Origin: Hibiscus mutabilis
Taxonomy: Eukaryota > Streptophyta > Magnoliopsida > Malvales > Malvaceae
Direction of reading: 5' to 3'
Length of the DNA: 64,000 nt
Assembly (NCBI GenBank): GCA_019671005.1
Contig: CM033718.1
Location: 23,192,014-23,256,013, forward strand
Part shown: piece by piece, positions 9,850 to 21,799 of the stretch
How the letters are laid out: every line of letters starts with the position of its first letter
How positions within the stretch are numbered: the stretch's first letter is position 1
The notes under the pieces: generated by a model
Databases searched by the model: none
Seen by the model: only the letters and a program-made list of their open reading frames with translations
Told to the model about the DNA's origin: nothing
Made by a program: the position numbers and the translations under genes

Positions 9850-12086
9850 GAAAATGGTTTTGTCATAGATGAGATGTACTTAAAAAAGAAGGAAGGTACT
9901 GCAAATGTACGTCATTGGTCTGAGGTCAACCAGTGAGCACACAGAGATAGTTTGACAGTAGGTCATGAGACAGAGACTTCGGAGTATGCCCACATCAGTT
10001 TCAAATAGTATAGTTTGCAAGAGCTGTGAGAGATTTGAGATCGTTTTGACTATGGGACAAAGCAGTTGTTCCATGAGACTTATAGCGATATAGCTTATCT
10101 ACTATATGTAAAAGTCGATGAACCATTCCTCAAGGCTTTGGTCTAGTTTTGGAATCAGGGATATTGTTGCTTTACCTTCAATAGGGAGAGCATGAAGCCT
10201 ACATTCAAAGAATAGTTGGCCCTATTCAATATGCGCAAGGTAAAAAAGAATTGGGTATATGCTAAACCTCCTAAAAACAAGAATGTTCATTTAAGGCTCA
10301 AGTCTTTTGCTGGAATGGGTGACGAATGGGTTAAAGGCTTGATATATAAGATAGGGGGTAGCTTTTTTTCCCTTGGTCAAGCATCCGAAAAATAATCCTT
10401 GTTTATCCAGAAAAAGAGAAAAGAGTGGATCTTTTGGCTATAACAATCTACGACTTTGTCATTTTCCCTAATGTCCTGGGTAATATTGATGTGGCTCTAT
10501 TAGACTTCTTTGAACAGTTGAAAAGAGAAGTTAATCCGGTGCCAGCACTGCTAGCAAAAACCTTCTCGCCGGAAGATAGAGGGTGTGCGTTTTGGAGGAT
10601 GTGCCCCATTGCTCCAGGTTTGGGCCCTTAGTCTTCTTTAAAAGTGTCCAACTTTGACTTTGTCTAATGTGTTCTCCCCAAACTTCTCACCACTTCGGGA
10701 GTTTTTGGCAAAAGAATGGTTGGTTTCCAAGAAGGGCAAGTGGGTCGACATTTTCAGGGATCGCCGTGATCATGATATTGTATGAAGAGTTCCATGGATG
10801 GGCCACACCAAGGTCTTAGATAGATGTGGGGATTATAATAACTTGATGCTGTTAGGCTTATGGGGTGGAATTGGTTGTGCTCCCTTACTTGTGTCTCGAC
10901 AGTATGGCTCTTGATAGTTCGTCCCCGTTACTACGGGCCTTGGTTCATTAGAGTTTGCATTCTAAGGGGAATTTTAGAGAAAGTCCAAACTATTAATGAT
11001 TCTCGGAAGCATTGCTATGTCATAAAGAAAAAACATGACGATGAATGCATGTTCACCCCTAACTATGATGTATGAAGGCATGTGAGAGTGAATGATAAAG
11101 TTCTACCACCGACTGGGCAAACTAAACCTGTTGAAGAACACTTGAGGGTGGTCCCATCTGAAGAAACATTTTGAGGGCTGAACTAAACAGGGCCAAGGAC
11201 AAGATGAAGGCCATACAAGAAAAACACGAGGAAGAACTATACGAGGCAAGCTTAGAAGTGGAAAAATACAAGGGGGAGACTGACAGGGTCGTGAAATTAT
11301 ACAAGATCCTAGAGGAAAAATTTAAGGTTCAGAGAGTCAAATTCCTCAAGTTTCAGGCAACAATCCAAAATGCATATTTGAGAAAGACGCCTGAGTAGTG
11401 GAAGCAAGAAATTGAGCAAACCATAGGAAAGAAGAGGGAGCATGGCAAACGAGACGTTGCAAAGTACAAGCAAATGCTGACAGATGAGAAGAAGAAAGAG
11501 GAACGAGAAGCCAAGCAATCCTTCAAAAAGGAAAGGGAAAATGTGACTGCATGGAAGAGGAAGGCCCATGACAACAAGATCTATGTGTGCGAGATACAGA
11601 GCATGTACAACACGACCAATGAGAATCTGAAGTAGAGCCATGCCTCTGTTGCTGAGTTCCAGGCCAGGATGGCAGACCTGAATCATTCGCTATGTAGGCT
11701 CCATAATCATCACACCTATATAGAGCTCCAGGCCAGTCAAAGTGAGAATGAGATACTGAAAAAGCATATAGCAGATATAGAAACCATCATTCAAGAATAC
11801 ATGATGAAGATTCTAGTCCTATAGGATGCCATTGAGGGGGGGGAGGGGCAACGACTATTGGTTTACTTGACTTAGGGGCAATACCAGAAGGTTCCAAGAG
11901 CGGGATAAATTTGACGAGATCATCATGGCCCAGGTTCATGACGTGGCTAAGCACGTGATGATGTTAGCGACGAAAGCCATAGCCCTTCGCCAGTTCATCA
12001 AGCTAGTAGGAGAGGTGGAACCAAGACTCATGTGGCTGATTGAAGAAATAAAAGAGCTAGGTGTTCGGATTGAGATGTATTCGTAG
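9850..12086 (+). pseudogene. ORF1 of element A, DUF7745-like plus coiled coil
   Basis: The translated pieces match ORF1 of elements B, C and F. The N-terminal part has ANVRHWSEVNQ, YAHIS and SDIAYLLYVKVDEPFLKAL; the middle has LLAITIYDFVIFPNVLGNID and AKEW, WMGHTK, LWGGIGCAPLLVSRQ. This is the domain I know from cotton-type proteins as DUF7745 (plant-mobile-domain-like). After about 11100 the protein becomes charged and helical (coiled coil), ending with EEIKELGVRIEMYS before the stop at 12084. The function of ORF1 in Ogre elements is unknown. Many stops interrupt it, including TAG at 11396, and several stops are shared with element C. Confidence 0.65.
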
Positions 12087-12373
12087 AAAAGTAGGAACTT
12101 TTTATAATGAGGACGTTTGACATCCAATAAGAGCAATTTCTAAAGCAAAGACTTATGAGATCAATGCCCTTCGCTTGCATTCATGCATCTTTATTTTGCA
12201 TTGATGTAGTTTGTGTCATGCATTCATGCATCTTTATTTTGTTTGTATTAGTGTAGTCTACGTCATTGCATATATACACGTGTAATTATCTAAAGTAAAT
12301 TACATGAAAAAAATTCACAATAGCTAAAACTTCACACAAGTACGGTACTCATGCCCAAACCAAAGCACTTGAC
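12087..12373 (+). other. Spacer between ORF1 and gag (A)
   Basis: Noncoding. It carries two near-direct copies of a TTCATGCATCTTTATTTTG string about 45 bases apart (12180-12243). The equivalent spacer of element C (53168-53455) has the same pair. Confidence 0.5.
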
Positions 12374-14295
12374 ATGGAGGGTAGACTGACGACCTTAGAA
12401 GTCAACCACAAAAGTACTCAGGATAGGCTAGACAAGTTAGAAAATGACCTGAAGCAAGAGATTGAACTAGCACACAAGAAAATTGTCTGCCAGATTGCAG
12501 CCATGTTAGGATTTAAAGACCCAGACGGTAGTGAAGTAGTAGAAGATGTCAATGCCTCACCCCGTTTTCCTATAGCTCAAAAGGGATCAACCTTGTCCAA
12601 AGCCAAATTCTCACTTCATTCAGGGGAATCTTCTGTCCGTATAACAAATAAGCTAGAAGTTAATAATGAAGGTACTCAAGATGTTGAGGTACCTAACCTT
12701 GACAAAATTGATGATAAGGCCATAACAAAGAAAAAACTAGAGGATCGTTGTGACAAATTGGAGAGGATTGTTAAAGCCATCCAGGAAAGGAACATCCACG
12801 GCGGCATGGATGCCAGAGACCTAAGTCTAGTGTCTAACTTGGTGATTCCTCCGAAGTTTAAAACCCCTAACTTCGACAAATATGATGGAACCACTTGCCT
12901 TACAGCACATTTGCCCATGTACTGCCGAAGGAAGTCAATGTATTTGGATAATGAGAAGCTCTTGATTCACACTTTTCAAGATAGCCTAACGAGATTTGCG
13001 TCCTGTTGGTACACACAGCTAAGCTAGGCAAATATACAAATATGGAGAGATCTATCGAGGGCGTTTAGCGAGCAGTACAAGCATGTCAGTAATATGGTCC
13101 TAAACCGCCTTATCTTGCAAGGAATGGAGCAAAAACATAATAAAAGCTTCCACCAATATGCACAAAGATGACAGGATATGGCCGCTCAAGTTCAGCCGCC
13201 ACTGCTAGAAAATAAGATTACCTCTATGTTCGTAGAAACCTTGAAAGACGCTTTCTATGATCGGATGATACACCATGCAACTAAGAGCTTTGCAGATATG
13301 CTAATGAATGGAAAGTTGATTATAGAGGCTGTCCAGAGTGGGAAGCTTGATGAAGGTGATATGAAGAAGTCATATAAGAAGAGGGATAATGAGGTCAGTA
13401 TGACGAGCGGTTACAATCCCAGCTACTCGAAAGGTTTGGTCCTTAGTAATCCCAATGTTTCGACTGCAAGCTCGGCTGCCTCAAATCCACCCAAAGATGA
13501 ACAAAAATATCAAGGGAACAAGAAGGCTTATTTCTTTCCCATTCTTATGACCTACACAGAACTATTCTTGGAACTGGTGGAAGCACGAGTGGTATTACCT
13601 CGACATATTCCTCCTTTCTCACCCCCATATCCACCATGGTATGATGAAAAAGCACAATGAAAATACCACGTCAGAAATAGGGGGCATACTATAAAAAATT
13701 GCACTGCTTTCAAAAGAGTAGAAGAGGATTTGTAGAAATCAGGGATGCTATCATTTGACACGACTGAAGAAAAAAGGGAATCCCTTGCCGAATCACCAGA
13801 AAGCTAGGGTGAACGCGGTGACTAAAGATGGCAAAAAATTGGTTAAGAAGTGTATCTCAGAGGTTAAGGCACCCTTAAGATGGATATGGGCCAAAAATGG
13901 TTGAGGCCAAAATGCTAAAGGAAGAAAGCCAAAGTGCGATATGTGATGGTGAAATTTACTGTGAGTACCACAGGGTAGAAGGACATGATATTCAGTTTTG
14001 TCCAGAGTTTAGACAGCTGGTCCAAACTAAGATGGATAACAAAGAGCTTGAATTCTTCGAGAAAGAAAATTTGAACCAGGTATTGGATGTATGCGCATCG
14101 AAAAAGTCTCTAGACAGAAAAGATTTCATAGGAACTAAGCCCTTAATAATCAATGTCAAGGGAAGAGTTAGTGAACCATCAAGGAATGCAGCCCCAAAGG
14201 TAATAATAAAGGCACCAGCCCCTTTTCCATATAAAGATAGCAAGCAAGTACCTTGGAACTATGCTTGCACAGTGACAACCCTGGGGAGTACATAA
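12374..14295 (+). pseudogene. gag of element A
   Basis: Starts at ATG 12374 with a coiled-coil N-terminus (MEGRLTTLEVNHKSTQDRLD). The retroviral gag core follows: LVIPPKFKTPNFDKYDGTT, HTFQDSLTRFA and WYTQLS, then after a stop WRDLSRAF-like residues and PPLLENKITSMFVETL. Two zinc-knuckle-like patterns, of the kind CEYHxxxGHxIxxC, follow near 13660 and 13950. It would form the virus-like particle and bind element RNA. Stops at 13025-13027 and 13169-13171 and several frameshifts break it. The TGA at 13169 replaces a Trp codon and is shared with elements C and D. Confidence 0.75.
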
Positions 14296-14454
14296 ACCAA
14301 GGATGAGCCTAAAGGAGAACTAGTCAATGAGGTAGGTAACTTCACAAGGAGTGGAAGGTGTTACTCGCCACAAGTAGCTAAAGACAGGGTTGTAGCCCAA
14401 ATGAAGGCCCCAGCTAATGAACTAGAAAAAAGTCAAGAATGATTTCTTTTTGGA

Positions 14455-15510
14455 ACGACCCCCGAGGTATCATGAGCCAGTGAAGGAATCAGAAGCTCAA
14501 GAGTTCCTAAAGATACTCAAACACAGTAAGTATAATGTGGTAGAACAAGTTCATAAGCTTTTAGGATGAATTTCTATGTTGTCATTACAGCTGAGCTATG
14601 AGGGTCACCACGATGCCTTTTTGAAGATTTTAAACCAAACATTTGTGCTGAAAGAAATAACGACTGACAAGATGGATAGGTTGGTCAGTAACATTGTAGT
14701 GGATAATTTTATCTCATTTAGTGATAAAAAAATTCCAGAGGGTGGGAGAGGGACGTACAAAGCTCTCCATATCTCAACTTGGTGTAGAGAACATATGTTA
14801 CCATGAGTCCTAATTGAGAATGGGTCGGCCCTAAATGTTCTACCCTTAGTAACCTTGGAGAAATTACTAGTTGACAGCTCTCACATGAGATCTTATCAGA
14901 ACACAGTAAGAGCATTTTCCAGAACCCAAAGAGACGTGTTGGGAAGAATAGAGGTGCCCCTACAAATTGGACCATCCACTTTTAACATCGATTTCATGGT
15001 GATGGATATTAAACCCACATATAGGTGTTTGCTTGTGCGCACTTGGATTCTTACTGTAGGCGCAATCCCTTCCACATTGCACTAGAAGCTAAAATTCATG
15101 GTTGACGGACAACTGGTAACTATCGGTGCAAAAGAGGATATCATAGCCTCGATGTCAACTGGTGTACCTTATATTGAGATCAATGAAGGTGCACTTGAGT
15201 GCCATTTCAGAACCCTTGAGCTGATCAATGCTACATTCGTTACTGAAAGAAGTAAGGTCCCTAAACCAAGACTATCTAACTGCGCCAAGATGCAAGTAAA
15301 GGAAACCCTTGAAAGAGGGGCAAAAATTGGGAAATGTTTTGGGAAGGAACTCCAATGAGGGTTGTAGCCTGTGGTTATCCCTAAGAAGAGAGACCACTTC
15401 GGGTTGGGCTACAAGCCCAGCACTTTGCAAAGAAAGGCTACAATGAAGAGAAAACAAGAAAGAATGAAGAAGTTATGTGGGAACCGATGACATTCCCGCC
15501 TTTGAGTCAC
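14455..15510 (+). pseudogene. Protease of element A
   Basis: Aspartic protease region. The core reads VLIENGSALNVLPL, where other copies have VLIDNGSALN, so the catalytic Asp is replaced by Glu. Downstream blocks IEVPLQIGPSTFNIDF and VMDIKPTYRCLL match the flap and C-terminal part. A Gly-rich tail (GAKIGKCFGKELQ) recalls a G-patch. Stops at 14805, 15083-15085 and 15356 and frameshifts make it dead. The coding stretch ends where element B's LTR begins. Confidence 0.7.
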
Positions 15511-15513
15511 ACT

Positions 15514-15844
15514 TCCTAGATGATGGGGCCGTTAAAATGGAATCATATTCATAAATGGACAACGAGTTGAATTTTATACAAACTTGCAAACTCTGGAATT
15601 AAAATGTTTTGTAATCGGCTAGATACCAATTTTGGGCGTTGTAGGGATGCTAATCCTTCCCCATGCGTAACCAACTTTGAACCCATTTTCGTTTTCGCAA
15701 ACCAAAATGTTGTTTTAATAAAATAAAATAGTTTTCAATAACACGTTTTTTGTGATCTAATCACACCTTTAAAAAAAGATTGGTGGCGATTCTGTCGTTG
15801 TTTTTGTTTTTATAAAATGTCAAGCCCTGATAAGGGTTGAGACA
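15514..15844 (+). repeat. 5' LTR remnant of element B
   Basis: Matches 8797-9126 of element A base for base over most of its length and ends GGGTTGAGACA. The break lies in TTCCT, which both partners share, so the join has microhomology. Confidence 0.7.
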
Positions 15845-15847
15845 TCT

Positions 15848-15865
15848 TGGCGACTCCGCTGGGGA
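15848..15865 (+). other. Primer binding site of element B
   Basis: TGGCGACTCCGCTGGGGA, three bases after the LTR end. This is the form also found in element F; element A has one changed base. Confidence 0.75.
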
Positions 15866-16124
15866 AAACTTTTTGTTTTTACAAAAAAAGAGTTAAGCCA
15901 CAAGCCGATTACACTTTGTTTTATTCTTGGAAATTTCTAAGTTTGTGTAAAATTCAGCTTAATTGTCCAATTATGAATATGATCTCATTTTACGCATTTA
16001 AAGCTTAATAAAGCTCTACACCCGAGCTTTGAACTAATTATTTAAGTGAGGGGAAAGTGCTTTGCTCATGTAAGAATACTGATTCTCCATATGAGCCTAG
16101 CATGTACCTTCGAGACTCATACGC

Positions 16125-16167
16125 CCTATGTCTTCGTAAGGATACTGATCCTTCAAGAAGACATAGG
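16125..16167 (+). promoter_or_regulatory. Leader hairpin downstream of the PBS (B)
   Basis: Same stem as in element A, with outer arms CCTATGTCTTC and GAAGACATAGG. The 3' arm carries CAAGAAG where A has CGAGAAG, so the change falls in the internal bulge and the stem is kept. Confidence 0.5.
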
Positions 16168-16313
16168 AAATGGGTCATCCTGAGTTGAACTTGGTTCGTT
16201 CGAAGCCTATAATTGGTGAGACTCAAGGGCCTTGCTACCCTTAGTAGGGGACAACAAGGACAACTTGGGTACCCTTTTAGAACCAAACCATGTATGTGAA
16301 TCTAGAAGCCTAC

Positions 16314-18367
16314 TGTCACACCCTGAAAACCGGTCTAGTCACGGTTAAGTTCCGATGATCAAATATTTTGTGCCAGTTAAAAATTAGCTCGATCTTGTAC
16401 CTAATTTAAAGAGTAAAGGTTATTTGGGCTAACCGTATTAGTTTATTATTATTATTATTAAAAAAGGGCTGTAGGACCCACGGCCAACTCCTTCAAATTG
16501 AAAGAGTTACCGTGGGAAATTCCACGAATTAGGATGCCCTGGCTCATGGCTTCCCATGTTATGATAAACGTGGCCCTTTGTGGCATCAACTACCACCACG
16601 TGGCCTAAGCCAAGGGGTTTACACCCCAACATGCTACGGCTCCCACTTATGTGGAGCAAGGAGAATGCATGTAGGAAGCCAAAATTTGAAGTATAAATAG
16701 GGGGAGGAGGTGTGCGCAAGGAGGAAAAAATAAGAAACAAATAAATCAGTCCAGTAATAGGTTAGTAAGCCTGAGTTTTCCAGTTCGATAAATTTGAGTC
16801 CCTGCTATTGATTGGCTCAAGAGGGTTGATTCAAAACAATCGTTATCTCTTTCGAAAGCCAAGAATAAAGACGTCGTTATTCGAAAGTCTTAAAAACATC
16901 GGGTTGTCGAGGTGAGTGTAGTTGTGTCAAGGGATAGGCTCAGTGCCATCTCGTTGCATTATTTTATGATTATGTTTGTATTTGTTTAAGAGCTCCCGTG
17001 AGAAACTATGTTGAATTCGATTGGCAAATCCTGTAAGTACTTGCATTGCTTTGATAAGTGCAAATATGACTATGATATGTTACATGTATATGATTTATGA
17101 AAATGATGTTAAATGTTACATGATATGGAACTAAGGCTCATTTTGATATTTGATTTTTGATATTATATGACTTGAAAAAGATATATGGACTATGTGAATT
17201 TGTGTAATTATGGACATTGGATACAATTGGCATGCCATAGGATTATTGAGCTCGGTTAAGTAAGGGAGGACTACGGTCCAGGGCTACGGCCTATATGTGG
17301 GGGAAATAAGGTGGCTGTGTAAGGGATATATCTCCAGAGCTACGGCTCAAGGGCTACAATCCATTCTCCGTTATATGAGTTAGTGTACAGGGGAATCCGT
17401 GTATCCAATGGTACCTAATGTGATATGTGCCTATGAATTGTGCTATGACATTATGATTACGATATGACTATGTGACATGTAATATGTGAATATGAAAGCA
17501 TGAATTGTGTATAGTGTAATATGATTACTTGTATATCTGATTGTCATGCATTTCATAATATTGATCATCCTTTGTAATTGTTATAACTACCTCACTAGGC
17601 AATGTAAGCCTAACATGTGTGTCTCATGCATTCTCAGGACCTTGAACAAATCCGAGCTTTGATCGCGTTGTTGCGGTTGCAAGTTACGTCTCTGCCATAT
17701 ATGCATGTTATCTTTTGCTATAGACTCCTAGTGAAGTGGCATATGACCCAACTTGTTTTGTATAAGCCTTTCTAGATATATATGATGACTTGGTAAAATG
17801 GTTTTGTTGTATGCTTAGATTTGGATAAGTTAAAACGGTTAAAAAGTGCCTAAAATGAGCCTAAGGTGAAAACTTGGTAAATGAATTCCGAAATCCCTAA
17901 AATTTGACGTACCAATAGGATCATAATTTGTAAGTGTAGTGGTAAAATTTGGTATGGTTTGGAAATCACCCGATAGGTTAACCCAAATAACAAAATAGTT
18001 TTGAACAATTTATAAAATGGTCACTAAATATTGTATAGTCTAATTAGATAGGTAAATGACCTCCATTATTAATGAAATTTCATAGGCTAAAAATTAGTAA
18101 GATTAATTTTAGTATGATAACTTGAATTTCGGCTAAGGACGTTTAAATTATAAAATTTACAATTTAGTCCCTAAGATTAAGAAAAGTTTAAAATTGACCC
18201 CAACTCCGATTAAGTTTAGTAACAATCAAAGTAGATAAGCCTTAAGAATAACCAATATAATACTTAGAATAGGTTTTGAAATCTGAAACCTATTTTGAAC
18301 CTCCAATTAGTCTTCTAATAACACTATCTGACCCAGATCTCTATCAGACTGAGAAGAAGGTGTTACA
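16314..18367 (+). repeat. 5' LTR of the chromovirus
   Basis: 2054 bp. It has a TATAAATA box at 16692-16699, CACGTGG at about 16598 and a short (ATT)5 run at 16445. It differs from the 3' LTR by point changes and by the presence of about 225 bp including the TATA box. Confidence 0.9.
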
Positions 18368-18371
18368 ATTG

Positions 18372-18383
18372 TGGTATCAGAGC
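18372..18383 (+). other. Primer binding site, initiator tRNA-Met
   Basis: TGGTATCAGAGC begins four bases after the LTR. It is the classic site complementary to the 3' end of plant initiator Met-tRNA. Confidence 0.9.
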
Positions 18384-18525
18384 CTAGGTTTAGTCGATTC
18401 CAGGACTAACCAGGCATCTGTTATGAGTCTGTGTCTATATATGCCACTTAAGAGTTTATTTGTATATGTTATCCGTGACTTGCAACTGTCACGATCTAAC
18501 CTTTATTGTTTAATTAAATTTAAGA

Positions 18526-19706
18526 ATGTCTACGCCTAACGATAGACATGTTGCAATAGAAACACGTCCAGGCTCTATGTATCTTTTTATTAGTGAACCG
18601 TTGATTTAAAAAAAGTATGCTCTAGAATCTGAACTAGTTACTTCTAAAGTTATTTTCTCTAACCAGTAGGAGACAGTGTGGTTATAAAAATAATCTGTAG
18701 AGCTTGTCCCCTAAGGATCCAAGGGATCCCATTTCTAGCCAACTTGATGACTTTAACCTTCCATGAGTTCGATCTCATTCTAGGCCTCAATTGGCTAGCC
18801 GAACATCCAGTGTGGGTAGATTGTTCAAAGAAAAAATTATATCTTCGTGGACTCTGTAAGGAGAGCATAACCTTGATGAAGTCTGAACCCGAGCCTAAAA
18901 AACACCTCGTGTATGCCATAGAGTCTAAGAAATATTTGAAAATCGAAGACGTACCTGTGGTGAAAGAATTGCCCAATGTGTTTCTCGATGAACTTCCAAT
19001 ACTCCCTCCCACCCGTGAAGTCGAGTTCGAGATAAAAGTACAACCTGGAACTACTCCGTATAGAATGGCTCTGGTGGAGTTGAAGGAGTTAAAAGCTCAA
19101 ATTCAAGACCTTCAAGATAAGGGATTCATTCAACCGAGTTCCTCACCCTGGGGAGCACCAGCTTTTTTTGTCAAGAAGAAGGATGGATCAATGCGTTTAT
19201 ACATTGATTATCGTCAATTGAATAAAGTGACGATCAAGAATAAGTACCCACTTCCGAGGATATATGACCTCTTTGATCAGTTGAAGGATGCTTCTTTCTT
19301 TTCCAAGGAAGATCTTCGGTCCGGATACTACCAAATGTTAGTGAAAGAGTTTGATGTTCTAAAGATTGCCTTTCGAACCAGATATGGACACTACGAATTT
19401 CTGGTGATGCCTTTTGGGCTCACGAATGCACCTGCAGCCTTCATGGACCTGATGAATCGTGTATTCCGACCCTATCTTGATAAGTTTGTGGTTGTCTTTA
19501 TAGACGAAATTTTGATCTATTCCAAAGACTCAGCTTCTTATGAAGAACATCTTCGGATTGTGCTTCAGACCCTCTGGGAAAAACAACACTACGCCAAGTT
19601 TAGTAAATGTGAATTTTGCCTATCTGAAGTATCCTTTCTTGGCCACGTAATCTCTTCTGCGGGAATTCAAGTGGACCCAAAGAAGATTCAAACAATCCTT
19701 GATTAG
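18526..19706 (+). pseudogene. Chromovirus gag start, protease end and reverse transcriptase
   Basis: ATG 18526 opens a gag-like start (MSTPNDRHVAIETRPG), which passes straight into the protease C-terminus (FLANLMTLTFHEFDLILGLN), so gag and the protease active site are deleted. The 342-residue frame at 18678-19706 holds RT: SSSPWGAPAFFVKKKDG, YIDYRQLNKVT, FRTRYGHYEFLVMPFGLTNAP. The catalytic motif reads FIDEILIYS, where the family has FIDDILIYS, so one metal-binding Asp is Glu. A TAG at 19704-19706, in place of a conserved Trp, ends the frame just before the RNase H part. Confidence 0.88.
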
Positions 19707-19721
19707 ACTCCTCCAAAGAGT

Positions 19722-20315
19722 GTGGGAAAAGTTCGTAGTTTTCTGGGCCTTGCAGTCTATTACCGTAGATTCGTTAAGGGATTTTCATTGCTTGCAGCAC
19801 CCTTAACGAAGCTTCTCTGCAAGGATACCCCTTTTGTGTGGACTGTTGATCAGCAAAGGAGTTTTGACCAGCTCAAGCAAGTCCTTACGCATGCCTCTAT
19901 CTTGGTGCAACCTAAGTCTTGCAAAGATTGCAGCCTGTATAGTGATGCATCCCACCTGGGATTAGGTTGTGTTCTGATGCAAAAAGGAAAAGTCATAGCT
20001 TATGCCTCATGCCAACTTAAGCCTCATGAGCTAAATTACCCAACTTCTGATCTAGAACTTACCGCGGTTGTGTTTGCTTTGAAGATTTGGTGGCATTATC
20101 TCTATGGTGAGAAGTGTTACTTATATACTGATCACAAAAGCCTGAAGTACCTCATGACTCAGAAAGAGTTAAATCTTTGTCAGCTCCGATTGATGGAATT
20201 GTTGAAAGATTATGATTTAGCCATTGACTACCATCCCGACAAAGCTAATGTGGTGGCTGACGCTCTTAGCTGGAAGCCCACTTCTTCTATGAGATGCTTG
20301 AAGGCTCACTTCTGA
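19722..20315 (+). pseudogene. Chromovirus RT thumb and RNase H
   Basis: 197 residues. SFLGLAVYYRRFVKGFS is the RT connection. RNase H shows LYSDASHLGLGCVLMQ (first Asp), LELTAVVFALKIW (Glu) and YLYTDHKSLKYL (Asp), then the family end ANVVADALSWK. These acidic residues are present, so this domain looks chemically complete, but it is separated from RT by a stop and from integrase by another at 20313. Confidence 0.88.
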
Positions 20316-20333
20316 CTCAAAAAACATGACAAA

Positions 20334-21758
20334 TTGTTAGCTGAGCTAAGAGTTCACTCCACCATTGTATCCCGAATTAAGGCACTCCAAGAAACTGATG
20401 AGGAGTTGCACCCCCTTATTGCTAAGGTCAAGGATAGCTCAAATCCTAACTTTGCTTTGAATTCTGAAGGGTTACTGTGTTTCTGCAACTGCATTTGTGT
20501 TCCCGGTGATGATGATCTTTGGAACCAAATCCTAAGTGAAGCTCATTCTAGTCCTTTCTCTGTTCACCCTAGAGCTATCAAAATGTACAAAGATCTGAAG
20601 GAGATCTATTGGTGGTCCGGTATGAAGAATGAAATCACGAGCTACGTAGCTAGGTGTTTAACTTGCCAATGGGTCAAAGTCGAGCATAAAGTGACTACTG
20701 GCCTCCTTCAGCCTATCGAGCTTCCACAATGGAAATTGGAGCGTATCACGATAGACTTCTTAAGTGGTCTACCTTTGACTCTGAAGAAAAATGATGCCAT
20801 TTGGGTCATTGTGGAATGATTCACCAAGTATGCTAATTTCCTTCCAGTAAGAATGGATTTCAGCTTGCCTAAGCTCATGGAGTTGCACATCTGTGAAGTT
20901 ATTTGTTTACACGACATTCCGGTATCTATCATCTCTGATCGTGACCTACGATTTACGTCTCGGTTTTGGAGGACCTTACACGAGGCCTTGGGACCGCAAG
21001 TGCATCTTAGCACTGCTTTCCATCCTTAAACTGATGGCCAATCTGAAAGAGTTATTCAAATTCTGGAAGATATGCTCTGAGCCTGTGTCATCAACTTCGG
21101 GAATACGTAGGAAAAATCCCTACCCTTGGTTGAGTTTGCATGCAACAACAGTTACCAGGCTTCAATTCAAATGGCTCCGTATGAAGCTCTCTATGGAAGG
21201 AGGTGTAGAACTCCTATTTGTTGGACTGAACTCGGAGGAGGCAAGATGCTAGGTCCTGACTTATTTCAGGAAACCAAAGAAAGGACTACCATTATTCGTG
21301 ACCGACTTAAATATGCCTTTGACCGAAACAAGTCCTATGCTGATATGGGCAGGAGAGATATTTAGTATGAGGTTGGTGAGAAAGCCTTCCTCAAAGTATC
21401 TCTGTGGAAGAAGATTCTTCATTTTGGAAAGAAATGGAAGCTAAGTCCCCACTTTATTGGTCCATTACCAATTAGCCCTCCCCGAGGAGTTAAGTCGGAT
21501 TTACAATGTCTTCCATGTGTCTATGCTACGCAAGTACCGGTCAGATTCTTCCCATGTGATTGAATCAGAATCTGTGGAGATTCAATCTAATCTGACGTAC
21601 GAGGAAGAACCTGTCCAGATCCTCACATGAGAGACCAAGAGGCTTCGTAACAAGACTGTGCCCTTAGTGAAAGTTTTATGGCGAAGTCATTCCTTGAGGA
21701 GGCAACATGGGAACCCGAGGAGACTATGCAGAAACAATATCCTCATCTGTTCGCCTGA
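20334..21758 (+). pseudogene. Chromovirus integrase and chromodomain
   Basis: The zinc-binding region ends MKNEITSYVARCLTCQWVK. The catalytic core starts ITIDFLSGLP. TGA at 20817-20819 replaces the usual Arg, and TAA at 21027-21029 replaces the Gln before TDGQSE; both fit C-to-T changes. NNSYQASIQMAPYEALYGRRCRTPICW and the GPF-type end follow, then a frameshifted chromodomain with VKVLWRSHSLEEATWEPE near 21665-21720. The chromodomain steers insertion to heterochromatin in this family and, with the RT, supports Del/Tekay. Confidence 0.85.
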
Positions 21759-21799
21759 AATGAAAATTTAAGGATGAATTTTCTTAAGAGGGGGAGAGT

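Larger units (their letters stand above)
6312..15513 (+). mobile_element. Element A: Ogre/Tat-like LTR retrotransposon, 3'-truncated
   Basis: Order on the plus strand: 5' LTR, PBS, leader, ORF1 (DUF7745-like), gag and protease. This order, the extra first ORF, and the PBS string TGGCGACTCAGCTGGGGA match the Ogre branch of Ty3/gypsy Tat elements. Reverse transcriptase, RNase H, integrase and the 3' LTR are missing: the protease tail meets the LTR of element B at about 15510. All genes carry several stops, so the element is dead. Confidence 0.8.

Noticed and set aside
11309..11686. 125-residue minus-strand hydrophobic ORF, with relatives at 52398-52756 and 38395-38885
   Set aside because: Mirror frames of the coiled-coil half of ORF1; Lys/Glu codons read backwards give Phe/Leu/Ser.
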